Shown: positions 7,948-17,195 of the stretch, in pieces
How positions within the stretch are numbered: position 1 is the stretch's first letter
Layout of the letters: each line of letters starts with the position of its first letter
Source: Cupriavidus taiwanensis
GTDB taxonomy: Bacteria; Pseudomonadota; Gammaproteobacteria; Burkholderiales; Burkholderiaceae
Assembly (NCBI RefSeq): GCF_900250115.1
Contig: NZ_LT984804.1
Location: 620,001 to 684,000, forward strand
Direction of reading: 5' to 3'
DNA length: 64,000 nucleotides
Translations under genes and position numbers: made by a program
The notes under the pieces: model-generated
What the model was told of the DNA's origin: nothing
Database searches by the model: none
What the model saw: only the letters and a program-made list of their open reading frames with translations

Positions 7948-8748
7948 GTGAGCGCCACTTATGAATTTACCCGCGCCGAGCTGATGATCGCCGCCGCCGC
8001 CCGCGCCTGGCGCGACGACGGCGAGGTGCTGGCCACCGGCATCGGCACCGGCCCGCGCATCGCCGCCGGCCTGGCGCGGCTTGCGCACAATCCCGGCCTG
8101 CTGCTCACCGACGGCGAGGCCTACCTGGTCGAAACGCCGGTGCCGCTGGGCCAGCGCGAACCGGACTACCAGGTGCGCGCGAGCGGCTGGATGGGCTATG
8201 CGCGCGTGTTCGACTGCCTGTGGGGCGGACGGCGACATGCGCTGGTGATGCCGACGCAGATCGACCGCTTCGGCCAGGCCAACATCTCCTGCCTGGGCGG
8301 CACCCACGCGCAGCCGAAAACGCAGTTGCTGGGCGCGCGCGGTTTTCCCGGCAACAGCATCCACCACGCCAATTCGTTCTTCGTGCCGGGCCACAGCACG
8401 CGCGCCTTTGTCGCCGGCGAAGTCGACATGGTCTGCAGCGTGGGCTACAACCCGGCGCGCCGGATCGAAGGCATGCGCAGCTTCGTCGACCTGCGCGTGA
8501 TCGTCAGCGACCTGTGCGTGATGGACTTCGGCGGCGCCGACCATGCCATCCGCGTGCGCTCGCTGCACCCGGGCGTCAGCCTGGAGCAGGTGCAGTCGGC
8601 CACCGGCTTTGCGCTGGCCAACACGCCCGGGGAAACGTTGCCGGAGACGGCGGCACCGACGCCGGAAGAACTGCGGCTGATCGCGCAGCTCGACCCGCAC
8701 AACCTGCGCGCCGCGATCGTGCGCGGCAATCCTTCCGCACGCGCCTGA
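7948..8748 (+). CDS. ipdB: IpdB-like ring-opening CoA hydrolase, beta subunit
   Basis: A 266-residue beta subunit paired with IpdA. The start codon is GTG, with AAGGAG 6 nt upstream. Typical IpdB blocks are LLLTDGEAYLVETP near residue 52, GRRHALVMPTQIDRFGQANI near residue 93, RGFPGNSIHHANSFFV near residue 132 and MDFGGADHAIRVRSLHPGV near residue 192. Oxoacid CoA-transferases keep a catalytic Glu in a different motif, so this is the hydrolase branch. It forms the active site with the IpdA-like subunit and would act in the cytoplasm on a CoA-bound single-ring steroid remnant. The next gene begins 7 bp after the stop. Confidence 0.92.
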   Translation: MSATYEFTRAELMIAAAARAWRDDGEVLATGIGTGPRIAAGLARLAHNPGLLLTDGEAYLVETPVPLGQREPDYQVRASGWMGYARVFDCLWGGRRHALVMPTQIDRFGQANISCLGGTHAQPKTQLLGARGFPGNSIHHANSFFVPGHSTRAFVAGEVDMVCSVGYNPARRIEGMRSFVDLRVIVSDLCVMDFGGADHAIRVRSLHPGVSLEQVQSATGFALANTPGETLPETAAPTPEELRLIAQLDPHNLRAAIVRGNPSARA

Positions 8749-8755
8749 GACTGCC

Positions 8756-9646
8756 ATGACATCGCCTGCCATCGAACCCATCAGCCTCGGTCCGAACGCC
8801 GAGGTGCTCTATCAGGTCGCCGACGGCATCGCCACGGTGACCATGAACCGGCCGCAGTTCCACAACGCGCAGAACTCGAAGATGACGTATGCGCTGGACG
8901 AGGCCTACCGGCGCGCCGCCGCCGACGACGCGGTCAAGGTGATCGTGCTGCGCGGCGCCGGCAAGCACTTTTCCGCCGGCCATGACATCGGCACGCCGGG
9001 GCGCGACATCAACGAGTCGTTCGAGCGCGCCTCGCTCTGGTATGACCACGTCAACAAGCCCGGCGGAGAATTCCTCTATGCGCGCGAGCAGGAGGTCTAC
9101 CTGGGCATGTGCCGGCGCTGGCGCGAACTGCCCAAGCCGACCATCGCCATGGTGCACGGCGCCTGCATCGCCGGCGGCCTGATGCTGGCCTGGGTGTGCG
9201 ACCTGATCGTGGCCTCCGACGATGCCTTCTTTGCCGATCCGGTGGTGCGCATGGGGATCCCCGGCGTCGAGTACTTCGCGCATGCGTATGAGCTGCACCC
9301 GCGCATCGCCAAGGAGTTCCTGTTCCTGGGCGAGCGCATGGGCGCCGAGCGCGCCGAGCGCATGGGCATGGTCAACCGCGTGGTGCCGCGCGACGCGCTG
9401 GAGGACACCGTCTACGGCATGGCTGCCAAGGTCGCGCAGATGCCGCGCCTCGGCCTGACGCTGACCAAGCAGGCGGTCAACCATGTGGAGGACCTGCAGG
9501 GCAAGCGCACCGCGATGGATGCGGTCTTCGCCTGGCACCACTTTGCCCACGCCCACAACGAACTGGTCAGCGGCGACAAGCTGGGCGGCTACGACGCGCG
9601 CGCGATGGCGGCGTCGCAGCGCACCGGCGGCGAGGACAAGGCATGA
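8756..9646 (+). CDS. Enoyl-CoA hydratase/isomerase family protein
   Basis: A 296-residue crotonase-fold protein. The oxyanion-hole motifs are visible as KHFSAGHDIG (near residue 74) and GACIAGGLMLAWVCDLIVAS (near residue 139). The usual hydratase Glu pair is not obvious: the second-helix region reads VRMGIPGVEYFAHAYEL. It is long for the family because of a ~25-residue insertion after the first motif and a C-terminal extension. It overlaps the next start by 4 bp (ATGA) and follows ipdB directly. It differs from the EchA20-type gene at 10917. A hydratase or hydrolase step on a steroid acyl-CoA is likely, but which one is not clear. Confidence 0.85.
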   Translation: MTSPAIEPISLGPNAEVLYQVADGIATVTMNRPQFHNAQNSKMTYALDEAYRRAAADDAVKVIVLRGAGKHFSAGHDIGTPGRDINESFERASLWYDHVNKPGGEFLYAREQEVYLGMCRRWRELPKPTIAMVHGACIAGGLMLAWVCDLIVASDDAFFADPVVRMGIPGVEYFAHAYELHPRIAKEFLFLGERMGAERAERMGMVNRVVPRDALEDTVYGMAAKVAQMPRLGLTLTKQAVNHVEDLQGKRTAMDAVFAWHHFAHAHNELVSGDKLGGYDARAMAASQRTGGEDKA

Positions 9647-10722
9647 GCGCCGCCAGCCTGCACACCGTGCTGTGCGATCTGCTCGGCTGCCGCTATCCGA
9701 TCGTGCAGACGGCGATGGGCTGGGTCGCCGACGCCAAGCTGGTCGCCGCCAGCGGCAACGCCGGGGCGTTCGGCTTTCTTGCCGGCGCGACCATTCCGCC
9801 CGGCGAGGTCGAGCAGGAGATCCTGCGCGTCAAGGCGCTCAGCGAACGGCCCTTCGGCATCAACTTCCACATGTTCCAGCCCAACGCGCACGAGGTCATC
9901 GAGATGGCGATCCGCCACCGGCTGCGCGCGGTCAGCTACGGGCGCGGCCCGGACGCGAAGATGGTCGGCCGGCTCAAGGCGGCAGGCATCGTCTGCATGC
10001 CAACCGTGGGCGCCGCGAGGCACGCGGCCAAGGCCGTGGAAATGGGTGCGGACGTGGTCACGGTGCAGGGCGGCGAGGGCGGCGGCCATACCGGCGGCAC
10101 GCCCACCATGCTGCTGCTGCCGCAGGTGCTGGACAGCGTCAGCGTGCCGGTGGTGGCGGCGGGCGGCTTTTTCGACGGCCGCGGGCTGGCCGCGGCGCTG
10201 GCCTATGGCGCTGCAGGCGTGGCCATGGGCACGCGTTTCCTGATGTCTGCCGAGTCGCCGGTGCCGGCACAGACGCTAGAGCGCTACGTCAAGGTCCGTG
10301 ACGCCGGCCAGATCCGCGTGTCGCTGGCGATCGACGGGCTGCCGCAGCGGATGATCGACAACGATTTGCTGGTCGGGCTGGAAAAGGCCGGACCGTTGCG
10401 GCGTACCTGGCTGGCGCTGGCGGCCGCGCGCAAATGGCAGGCGCGTACCGGCATGCGCAGCACGCAGTTGCTGGCAACCGCCTGGCGCGCGATGCGCGAA
10501 CAGGACTACAGCGCCGCGCAAACGCTGATGGCTGCCAATGCGCCGGTGCTGATCCAGCGCGCGATGGTGGAGGGGTGCCCGGATGAGGGCGTGCTGCCTA
10601 GCGGGCAGGCGGCCGCGGCGATCGGCGCGATCGAGTCGTGCGAGCAGATCGTGGCGGGGATGGTCGGGCAGGCGCTGGCGCGGATGGAGGCGCTGGCTAT
10701 GCGGGAGGCCGGACTTCGTTGA
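9643..10722 (+). CDS. ipdC: IpdC-like FMN-dependent reductase (nitronate monooxygenase family)
   Basis: A 359-residue FMN TIM-barrel protein of the nitronate-monooxygenase superfamily. The block CRYPIVQTAMGWVADAKLV at the start, VQGGEGGGHTGGTP near residue 142 and AAGGFFDGRGLAAALAYGAA near residue 168 closely match Mycobacterium IpdC, which carries a C-terminal domain absent from true nitronate monooxygenases. IpdC reduces or double-bond-shifts the 5-OH-HIC-CoA-type intermediate before C-ring opening. It is translationally coupled to the upstream crotonase gene. The operon then breaks at a palindromic-repeat gap of about 195 bp. Confidence 0.9.
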   Translation: MSAASLHTVLCDLLGCRYPIVQTAMGWVADAKLVAASGNAGAFGFLAGATIPPGEVEQEILRVKALSERPFGINFHMFQPNAHEVIEMAIRHRLRAVSYGRGPDAKMVGRLKAAGIVCMPTVGAARHAAKAVEMGADVVTVQGGEGGGHTGGTPTMLLLPQVLDSVSVPVVAAGGFFDGRGLAAALAYGAAGVAMGTRFLMSAESPVPAQTLERYVKVRDAGQIRVSLAIDGLPQRMIDNDLLVGLEKAGPLRRTWLALAAARKWQARTGMRSTQLLATAWRAMREQDYSAAQTLMAANAPVLIQRAMVEGCPDEGVLPSGQAAAAIGAIESCEQIVAGMVGQALARMEALAMREAGLR

Positions 10723-10730
10723 CGCGCCCG

Positions 10731-10862
10731 CCCTCTCCCCCAGCCCCTCTCCCGCGCGCGGGAGAGGGGAGCAAGCCGGCGGCATGGGCAATGCCCCCAA
10801 GGCATTCGAGATCCCGCTTGTGTACTCCCTCTCCCGCTTGCGGGAGAGGGCCGGGGAGAGGG
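10731..10862. repeat. BIME-like pair of palindromic repeats
   Basis: Two oppositely oriented copies (10731-10769 and 10827-10862) of an element made of a half-arm CCCTCTCCCC plus a full palindrome with arms CCTCTCCCGC and GCGGGAGAGG. The gap between ipdC and echA20 consists almost entirely of this pair, so read-through, mRNA processing or partial termination could occur here. Confidence 0.85.
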
Positions 10863-10916
10863 CCGGCGTTTCCATCGCAGCGAGCCTTAGAAAGCCGACC
10901 CAACGCACAAACAACC

Positions 10917-11720
10917 ATGACAAGCCAACCAACCATGAAACCGACCGACCAACCCTTCCGCATCGACACCGCCGACGGCATCGCCGAGCTGGTGATCGAC
11001 CATCCGCCCGTCAACGCGCTCGACAACGCCGGCTGGCATGCACTGGCCGCGGCCATCGACCGCCTCGGCAACGAGCCGGCGGTGCGCGTGATCGTGCTGC
11101 GCGGCGAAGGCCGCGGCTTCTGCGCGGGCGTCGATATCAAGGAGCTGTCCGCACATCCGGAGCGCATCGTCGACGTCAACGCCGGCAACTACGCCACCTT
11201 CCGCGCCGTGCACCGCAATCCCAAACCGGTCATCGTCGCCGTGCACGGCTTCGTGCTGGGTGGTGGCATCGGCATCTGCGGCGCGGCCGACATCATCGTG
11301 GCGTCGGAGTGCGCGCGCTTTGGCGTGCCCGAGATCGATCGCGGCGCCATGGGCGGCGGCGCGCACCTGCAGCGCATGTTCGGCGTGCAGAAGGTGCGGG
11401 CGATGTATTTCACCGGCGAGATGATCGACGCCGCCGAGGCCTACCGGCTGGGCGCAGTCGAACGCGTGGTGCCGCGCGCCGGACTGCGCGATGCCGCCAT
11501 GACGCTGGCCCGCCAGATCGCAGCCAAGAGCCCGGCCATGCTGCAGCTGGCCAAGGAAGCGCTCAACGGCGTGGAAGACGGCAACCTGGAAGACAAGTAC
11601 CGCTGGGAGCAAGGCTTCACGCTGCAGGCCTATATGAGCGCCGATTCGGGCGAGGCGCGCGCCGCGTTCGTCGAAGGCCGCGAAGCCAGCTTCGCACAAG
11701 GGGCGCGCGATGCAGCTTGA
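10917..11720 (+). CDS. echA20: EchA20-like ring-D hydrolase (crotonase family)
   Basis: A crotonase-fold protein of 267 residues with the strong EchA20 pattern: PPVNALDNAGW, GFCAGVDIKEL, VNAGNYATFRAVHRNPKPVI, FVLGGGIGICGAADIIVAS, PEIDRGAMGGGAHL and YRWEQGFT near the C-terminus. In Mycobacterium EchA20 hydrolytically opens ring D of HIEC-CoA. Two in-frame ATGs (10917 and 10935) are possible and neither has a clear Shine-Dalgarno site; I chose the longer. Its end overlaps the start of the next gene by 11 bp. The orthology call rests on remembered motifs. Confidence 0.88.
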   Translation: MTSQPTMKPTDQPFRIDTADGIAELVIDHPPVNALDNAGWHALAAAIDRLGNEPAVRVIVLRGEGRGFCAGVDIKELSAHPERIVDVNAGNYATFRAVHRNPKPVIVAVHGFVLGGGIGICGAADIIVASECARFGVPEIDRGAMGGGAHLQRMFGVQKVRAMYFTGEMIDAAEAYRLGAVERVVPRAGLRDAAMTLARQIAAKSPAMLQLAKEALNGVEDGNLEDKYRWEQGFTLQAYMSADSGEARAAFVEGREASFAQGARDAA

Positions 11721-12876
11721 GTACACCGACGCCCAGCGCGCCTTCCGCGCCGAGGTGCGCGACTGGATGGCCGCGCACGTGCCCCGCACCCCGCTGGAAA
11801 GCTTCGACACCGAGGCAGGCTTTGCCCAGCACCGCGCCTGGGAAGCCACGCTCAACCATTGCCGCTGGAGCATGGTCACGTGGCCGGCCGAACTGGGCGG
11901 GCGCGGCTGCGACCTGATCGAGTGGCTGATCTTCGAGGAAGAGTACTGGCGCGCCGGCGCGCCGATGCGCGTGAACCAGAACGGCATCTTCCTGCTCGGG
12001 CCCACGCTGATGGAGTTCGGCACCGAGGCGCAGAAGGCGCGCTTCCTGCCGCGCATGGCTTCGGGCGAGCACATCTGGGCGCAGGGCTGGTCCGAGCCGA
12101 ACGCCGGCTCGGACATGGCCGCGATCCGCTGCAGCGCGATCCGGCAGGGCGATGACTACGTGATCAACGGGCAGAAGATCTGGTCGACGCGGGCAGTGTG
12201 GGCCGACTGGCTGTTCGGCCTGTTCCGCACCGACCCGGCGTCGACGCGCCACCACGGACTGACCTTCGTGCTGGTGCCGCTGAATACGCCCGGCATCACC
12301 GTGCGCCCGATCCGCCAGCTCAACGGCCAGACCGGCTTTGCCGAGATTTTTTTCGACGACGTGCGCGTGCCAGTGGAAAACCGGCTGGCCGCCGAGGGCG
12401 CCGGCTGGCAGGTGGCGATGGCCACCGCCGGCTTCGAGCGCGGCCTGATGCTGCGCTCGCCGGCGCGCTTCCAGGAGACCGCGCGCGCGCTGGTGCGGCT
12501 GTACCAGGCCAACCGCGAGGCCGCGGACCGCGACCCGTCGCTGCGCGACGCGGTGCTGCGCGCATGGATGGATGCCGAGGCCTACACGCTGTCGACCTAC
12601 GCCACCGCGAGCCGGCTGGTAAAGGGCGGCCACATCGGCGCGGAATCGAGCACCAACAAGGTGTTCTGGTCGGAGCTGGACATCCATATGCACGATACCG
12701 CGCTGGCCATCCTGGGGCAGGCGGCAGAAGTCGCGCCGGCCGGCCAGCCGCCGGGTTCGCTCGGCCACTGGCTGGATGGTTTTCTGTTCTCGCAGGCCGG
12801 GCCGATCTACGCCGGCACCAACGAGATCCAGCGCAACATCGTCGCCGAGCGCCTGCTCGGCATGCCGCGCGCATGA
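11710..12876 (+). CDS. Acyl-CoA dehydrogenase, large-type subunit of pair A
   Basis: A 388-residue FAD acyl-CoA dehydrogenase. The flavin/substrate motif WAQGWSEPNAGSDMA (near residue 118) and the C-terminal IYAGTNEIQRNIVAERLLG are present. The QxHGGxGYT helix found in self-sufficient dehydrogenases is missing (the region reads HMHDTALAILGQ), whereas the next gene carries it. In actinobacterial steroid catabolism such split pairs form alpha2beta2 enzymes with half active sites. It overlaps echA20 by 11 bp and lies 19 bp from its partner. It probably acts on a CoA ester of the ring C/D remnant. Confidence 0.88.
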   Translation: MQLEYTDAQRAFRAEVRDWMAAHVPRTPLESFDTEAGFAQHRAWEATLNHCRWSMVTWPAELGGRGCDLIEWLIFEEEYWRAGAPMRVNQNGIFLLGPTLMEFGTEAQKARFLPRMASGEHIWAQGWSEPNAGSDMAAIRCSAIRQGDDYVINGQKIWSTRAVWADWLFGLFRTDPASTRHHGLTFVLVPLNTPGITVRPIRQLNGQTGFAEIFFDDVRVPVENRLAAEGAGWQVAMATAGFERGLMLRSPARFQETARALVRLYQANREAADRDPSLRDAVLRAWMDAEAYTLSTYATASRLVKGGHIGAESSTNKVFWSELDIHMHDTALAILGQAAEVAPAGQPPGSLGHWLDGFLFSQAGPIYAGTNEIQRNIVAERLLGMPRA

Positions 12877-12895
12877 CGGCACCCGGGGAAAACAC

Positions 12896-13969
12896 ATGGA
12901 TTTCGCACTGACCGAAGAGCAGGAACAGTTTGCCGAGGCGATCCGGCGCTTCCTGATGACCGAGATGACGCCGGAACTGACGCGCGAGCTGTGGGCGACC
13001 GAGACCGGCCGCTCCGATGCGCTGTGGCGGCAACTGGCCGACCAGGGCATGACCGCCGTGATGGTGCCGGCGGAGCAGGGCGGGCTCGGGCTGGGCGAGC
13101 TCGAATGGGCGCCGCTGGCGCAGGCGTGCGGCTATTTCGCGTTGCCGGAGCCGCTGCTCGACACCGCGTTGGTGGCGGCCGGCCTGCTGCGCGACGCACT
13201 CGCCGCAGCGCCCGACGCCGCAACGCGCGAGCGCTGCGCTGTGCTGCTGGCACGCATTGCCGCCGGCGACGCGCGCGTGGCGGTGGCGCATCCGCAGCAG
13301 CGGCTGGTGGCTGACGCGCATGTCGCCGACGCCATCCTGTGCGCGCATGAAGGCGCCGTGCACCTGCTGCGGCCGGACCAGGCCGCGCTGAGCGCGCGCA
13401 CCGGCCTGGATCCGTCGCGCCGGCTGTTCGAACTGGCGTGGACGCCGAGCGCCGAGACCGGGCTGGTTCCGGCGGCGGCCGGCGCAGGCCTGTTGGACGC
13501 GGCGCTGAACCGTGGCGCGCTGGGCGTGGCGGCGCAGCAGCTGGGCCTGACCCAGCGCATGCTCGACCTGGCGATCGACTACAGCGCGCAGCGCAAGCAG
13601 TTCGGCAAGGCCATCGGCGCCTACCAGGCGGTCAAGCACCTGCTGGCCGACGTGGCGATCCAGCTGGAGTTCGCCAAGCCGGTGCTGCTGCGCGCCGCTG
13701 CCGCATTGGCGCATGACCTGCCGCATGCGGGGCTGCATGTCTCGCATGCCCGCGTCGCCGCGGCGCGCTGCGCGTGGAGCGCGGCGCGCCAGGCGATCCA
13801 GGTGCATGGCGCGATGGGCTACACCTGGGAGCTGGACCTGCAGATCTTCACCAAGCGCGCCTGGGCCCTGGCGGGAAGCTGGGGCGACCGCGCCTTCCAC
13901 AAGGCACGCCTGGGCGCGCACATCCTGGACGGCGAGCACGCGATCGGCGCCGGCGCCACCTTTGCCTGA
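12896..13969 (+). CDS. Acyl-CoA dehydrogenase, small-type subunit of pair A
   Basis: A 357-residue acyl-CoA dehydrogenase-like subunit. The N-terminal and middle domains are degenerate, with no SEPxAGSD motif. The C-terminal flavin-contact motifs are good: RKQFGKAIGAYQAVKHLLAD near residue 235 and IQVHGAMGYTWELDLQIF near residue 300. The features complement the preceding gene, so the two are read as one heteromeric enzyme. The start at MDFALTEEQ was chosen because that is the usual family N-terminus; a longer in-frame start exists inside the upstream gene. The thiolase gene begins 28 bp downstream. Confidence 0.88.
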   Translation: MDFALTEEQEQFAEAIRRFLMTEMTPELTRELWATETGRSDALWRQLADQGMTAVMVPAEQGGLGLGELEWAPLAQACGYFALPEPLLDTALVAAGLLRDALAAAPDAATRERCAVLLARIAAGDARVAVAHPQQRLVADAHVADAILCAHEGAVHLLRPDQAALSARTGLDPSRRLFELAWTPSAETGLVPAAAGAGLLDAALNRGALGVAAQQLGLTQRMLDLAIDYSAQRKQFGKAIGAYQAVKHLLADVAIQLEFAKPVLLRAAAALAHDLPHAGLHVSHARVAAARCAWSAARQAIQVHGAMGYTWELDLQIFTKRAWALAGSWGDRAFHKARLGAHILDGEHAIGAGATFA

Positions 13970-13997
13970 ATTGCCCGATCCCGAGGAGACCAAGACC

Positions 13998-15149
13998 ATG
14001 AAACAAGCCTATATCGTTGATGCCCTGCGCACGCCCACCGGGCGCCGCAAGGGCGGACTGTCGCACCTGCACGGCGCCGACCTGGGCGGCTTCGTGCTCG
14101 CCGAGCTGGTGCGCCGCAACGGCATTCCCGCCGAGGACTATGACGACGTGGTGTTCGGCTGCGTCGACACCATCGGCCCGCTGGCCGGCAATATCGCCCG
14201 CAGCGCGTGGCTGGCGGCCGGCCTGCCGCTGACGGTGCCGGGCGTGACGGTGGACCGCCAGTGCGGCTCGTCGCAGCAGGCCGTGCACTTCGCCGCGCAG
14301 GCGGTGATGAGCGGCACCCAGGACGTGGTGATCGCTGGCGGCGTGCAGACCATGACGCAGATCCCGATCTCGTCGGCCATGCTGGCCGGGCAGGCGCTCG
14401 GCTTTGCCGACCCGTTCTCCGGCAGCAGGGGCTGGCAGGCGCGCTTCGGCGATGCGCCGGTGTCGCAGTTCCACGCGGCGCAGCGCATTGCCGAGCACTG
14501 GAAGCTGTCGCGCGAGGCCATGGAGGCCTATGCGCTGGAGAGCCACCAGCGCGCGGCCGCGGCGATCGAGGGCGGCCGCTTCGCGCGCGAGATCGTGCCG
14601 TGCGAAGGCGTGACCCGGGACGAAACCCCGCGTCCCGATACCACGCTGGCCAGGATGGCCGCACTCGAACCGCTGATGCCGGGCAGTTCGCTGACCGCTG
14701 CGGTGTCGAGCCAGACCGCCGATGCCGCCGCCGCGCTGCTGATCGTTTCCGAGGACGCGCTCAAGCGCTACGGCCTCACGCCGCGCGCGCGCATCGCGCA
14801 TATGAGCGTGCTGGGCGACGACCCGCTGTGGATGCTGACCGCGCCGATCCCGGCAACGAAGCGCGCGCTGGAACGCAGCGGCCTGCGCCCGGCCGATATC
14901 GACGTGGTCGAGATCAACGAGGCCTTTGCCTCGGTGGCGATGGCGTGGCTGGCCGAGACCGGCTACGCGCCCGCGCGCACCAACCCCAACGGCGGCGCCA
15001 TCGCGCTGGGCCACCCGCTGGGTGCCACCGGCGCGCGCCTGATGACCACGCTGCTGCACGAACTGGAGCGCACCGGTGGCCGCTATGGCCTGCAGACCAT
15101 GTGCGAAGGCGGCGGGCTGGCCAACGTCACCATCATCGAACGGTTGTAA
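13998..15149 (+). CDS. fadA6: FadA6-like steroid thiolase
   Basis: A 383-residue thiolase: nucleophilic Cys89 (VDRQCGSSQQAVHFA), INEAFASVAMAW, GHPLGATGARLM and the second Cys369 (MCEGGGLANVTI). It would catalyse a thiolytic cleavage releasing acetyl-CoA or another short acyl-CoA. The flanking genes (paired dehydrogenases, Hsd4-type SDR, IpdF) are those that accompany FadA6 in the Mycobacterium KstR2 regulon, so the late ring C/D step is preferred over bulk beta-oxidation. The start has GAGGAGA about 8 nt upstream. Thiolase family certain; the FadA6 label is by context and similarity. Confidence 0.85.
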   Translation: MKQAYIVDALRTPTGRRKGGLSHLHGADLGGFVLAELVRRNGIPAEDYDDVVFGCVDTIGPLAGNIARSAWLAAGLPLTVPGVTVDRQCGSSQQAVHFAAQAVMSGTQDVVIAGGVQTMTQIPISSAMLAGQALGFADPFSGSRGWQARFGDAPVSQFHAAQRIAEHWKLSREAMEAYALESHQRAAAAIEGGRFAREIVPCEGVTRDETPRPDTTLARMAALEPLMPGSSLTAAVSSQTADAAAALLIVSEDALKRYGLTPRARIAHMSVLGDDPLWMLTAPIPATKRALERSGLRPADIDVVEINEAFASVAMAWLAETGYAPARTNPNGGAIALGHPLGATGARLMTTLLHELERTGGRYGLQTMCEGGGLANVTIIERL

Positions 15150-15159
15150 GGAGCACATC

Positions 15160-16035
15160 ATGGGCATTTGCGACGGACGCACCGTCATCATCACCGGCGC
15201 CGGCGGCGGGCTCGGCCGCGCCTATGCGCTGGCCTTCGGCGCCGAGGGCGCCAACGTGGTAGTCAACGACATCCGGCGCGAGGCGGCCGAGGCGGTCTGC
15301 GCGGAAATCCGCGCCGCCGGCGGCAGCGCACTGGCCAGCGATGACGACATCACGCAACTGGCCACCGCGCAGCGCATCGTCGATGCCGCGGTCGCGGCCT
15401 TCGGCGAGGTCCACGTGCTGGTCAACAACGCCGGCATCTGCCGCGACCGCATGTTCGTCAGCCTGACCGAGTCGGACTGGGACGAGGTCATGCGCGTGCA
15501 CCTGCGCGGCCACTTCTGCCTGGCCAACCTGCTGGCGCGGCGCTGGCGCGATGCCGCCAAGGCCGGCCGCGCAGTCGACGCGCGCATCATCAACACCAGC
15601 TCCGGCGCGGGCCTGCAGGGCTCGGTCGGGCAGTCCAACTATGCCGCCGCCAAGGCCGGCATTGCCGCGCTGACGCTGGTGCAGGCCGCCGAGCTGGGCC
15701 GCTACGGCATCACCGCAAACGCGCTGGCGCCGGCCGCGCGCACCGGCATGACCGAGCAGGTGTTCGCCGACATGATGAAGGCGCCGGCAGGCGGCTTCGA
15801 CTACTACGACCCGGCCAACGTCGCGCCGCTGGTGGTGTGGCTGGGCAGCGCGGATTCCGCGCGGGTCAACGGGCGCATGTTCGAGGCGGCCGGCGGCATG
15901 GTGTCGGTGGCCGATGGCTGGCGCACCGGGCCGAAGGCCGACAAGGGCGGGCGCTGGCAGCCGGCCGAAGTGGGCGCGGCGGTGGCGGGGCTGCTGGCCC
16001 AGGCGCAGCCGCCCCAGGCGGTGTACGGCAGCTGA
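15160..16035 (+). CDS. SDR-family 3-hydroxyacyl-CoA dehydrogenase-like protein
   Basis: A 291-residue SDR with TGAGGGLG at residues 12-19, NNAGICRDRM at 89-98 and catalytic Tyr161/Lys165 (NYAAAK). The RDRM block and the VGQSNYAAAKAGI stretch are typical of the 17beta-HSD type 4 / FabG4 branch, which oxidises 3-hydroxyacyl-CoA thioesters, rather than of free hydroxysteroid enzymes. It sits 10 bp after the fadA6-like thiolase, with AAGGAG before its ATG, and 11 bp before the next dehydrogenase. It would supply the 3-ketoacyl-CoA substrate of the thiolase. Confidence 0.85.
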   Translation: MGICDGRTVIITGAGGGLGRAYALAFGAEGANVVVNDIRREAAEAVCAEIRAAGGSALASDDDITQLATAQRIVDAAVAAFGEVHVLVNNAGICRDRMFVSLTESDWDEVMRVHLRGHFCLANLLARRWRDAAKAGRAVDARIINTSSGAGLQGSVGQSNYAAAKAGIAALTLVQAAELGRYGITANALAPAARTGMTEQVFADMMKAPAGGFDYYDPANVAPLVVWLGSADSARVNGRMFEAAGGMVSVADGWRTGPKADKGGRWQPAEVGAAVAGLLAQAQPPQAVYGS

Positions 16036-16046
16036 GCGCGACGGCC

Positions 16047-17195
16047 ATGGATTTCTCCCTCTCAGTCGAACACCAGATGGTCCGCGACAGCGCGCGCGAC
16101 TACCTCGCCGCGCATAGCGATTCCGCGGCGGTGCGGCGCGTGACCGAGGCGGGGCCGGCGCACGACGAGGCCCTGTGGCACGCGATCGCGGGCGAGCTCG
16201 GCTGGTGCGGCATCGCGCTGCCCGAGGCCGTCGGCGGCGCCGGACTGGGTGCGCCCGGGCTGGTGCTGCTGCAGGAGCAACTGGGCCAGCGCCTGGCTTG
16301 CGTGCCGTTCTGGTCGAGCGCTTGCGTGGCGGCGCCGTGGCTGCAGGGCAGTGTCGGCCACAGCGGGCCGTGGCTGGAGCGGCTGGCCACGGGCGAGTGC
16401 CGCGCCGCGGCGGTGTTGCCGGACGATGGCGGCTGGCACTACGACGGCGTCCCGATCACTGCGCGGGCCGGCGCGGATTGCTTCGTGCTGAGCGGCAGCG
16501 CCGCCCACGTGGCCGATGCCGCCGGCGCCGACTGGCTGCTGGTGCCGACCCGGCTCGACGACGGCGCGCCCGCACTGTTCCTGCTCGAGCCCGCGGCGCT
16601 GGCGCAGGATGCGCGCTTCGCGCTGGCGCCGCTGGACACGCTCGACCGCACGCGGCCCTTGGCGTCGCTGCGGCTCGACGGCCTCGCGCTTGCCGCGAGC
16701 GCCTGCCTGGCGCGCGGCGACGCCGCGGCGCAGGGCCTGGCCCAGGCCTGGTGGCACGGCAAGCTGATGCTGGCGGCCGAGCAGCTCGGCGCGGCCCAGC
16801 AATGCCTGGACCTGACCGTTGCCTATGCCTCGGAGCGCATCCAGTTCGGCCGCGCCATCGGCTCGTTCCAGGCGGTCAAGCACCGCTGCGCGCAGATGAT
16901 GGTGCTGGTCGAGGCCGCGCGCTCGGCGGTTTACGGCGCGGCGCAGGCGTGGGAGGCGGCCGGCATGCCCGACGCGCGCCTCGAGATCTGTGCCGCTGCC
17001 ATCGCCGCCGACGACGCCCTGCGTTTCTGCGCACAGGAAGCCATCCAGCTGCACGGCGGGGTCGGCTTCACCTGGGAATACGACCCCCAGCTCTATTTCA
17101 AGCGCGCGCAGGCCGCCGGCCAGTGGCTGGGCGGTGCCGGTGCCGCGCTTGCCTACATTGCCGCCAACGGCCCGCAGGCATGGAGGACAGCATGA
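16047..17195 (+). CDS. Acyl-CoA dehydrogenase, small-type subunit of pair B
   Basis: A 382-residue acyl-CoA dehydrogenase-like subunit with a degenerate middle domain and good C-terminal motifs: RIQFGRAIGSFQAVKHRCAQ near residue 262 and AIQLHGGVGFTWEYDPQLYF near residue 332. It lacks the SEPxAGSD signature. Its 3' end overlaps the start of the next gene by 4 bp, and that gene has the complementary set, so this is the second split dehydrogenase in the operon. The small-subunit gene comes first here and second in pair A. A CoA ester from ring C/D breakdown is the likely substrate. Confidence 0.87.
   Translation: MDFSLSVEHQMVRDSARDYLAAHSDSAAVRRVTEAGPAHDEALWHAIAGELGWCGIALPEAVGGAGLGAPGLVLLQEQLGQRLACVPFWSSACVAAPWLQGSVGHSGPWLERLATGECRAAAVLPDDGGWHYDGVPITARAGADCFVLSGSAAHVADAAGADWLLVPTRLDDGAPALFLLEPAALAQDARFALAPLDTLDRTRPLASLRLDGLALAASACLARGDAAAQGLAQAWWHGKLMLAAEQLGAAQQCLDLTVAYASERIQFGRAIGSFQAVKHRCAQMMVLVEAARSAVYGAAQAWEAAGMPDARLEICAAAIAADDALRFCAQEAIQLHGGVGFTWEYDPQLYFKRAQAAGQWLGGAGAALAYIAANGPQAWRTA

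Noticed and set aside
6481..8781. 766-codon frame on the minus strand
   Set aside because: It lies entirely opposite the dioxygenase, ipdA and ipdB homologues, has composition typical of a shadow frame and no domain.
16415..16434. Further GGACGATG copy inside a dehydrogenase gene
   Set aside because: The left half is absent and there is no -10 at the right spacing; it is a coding coincidence.
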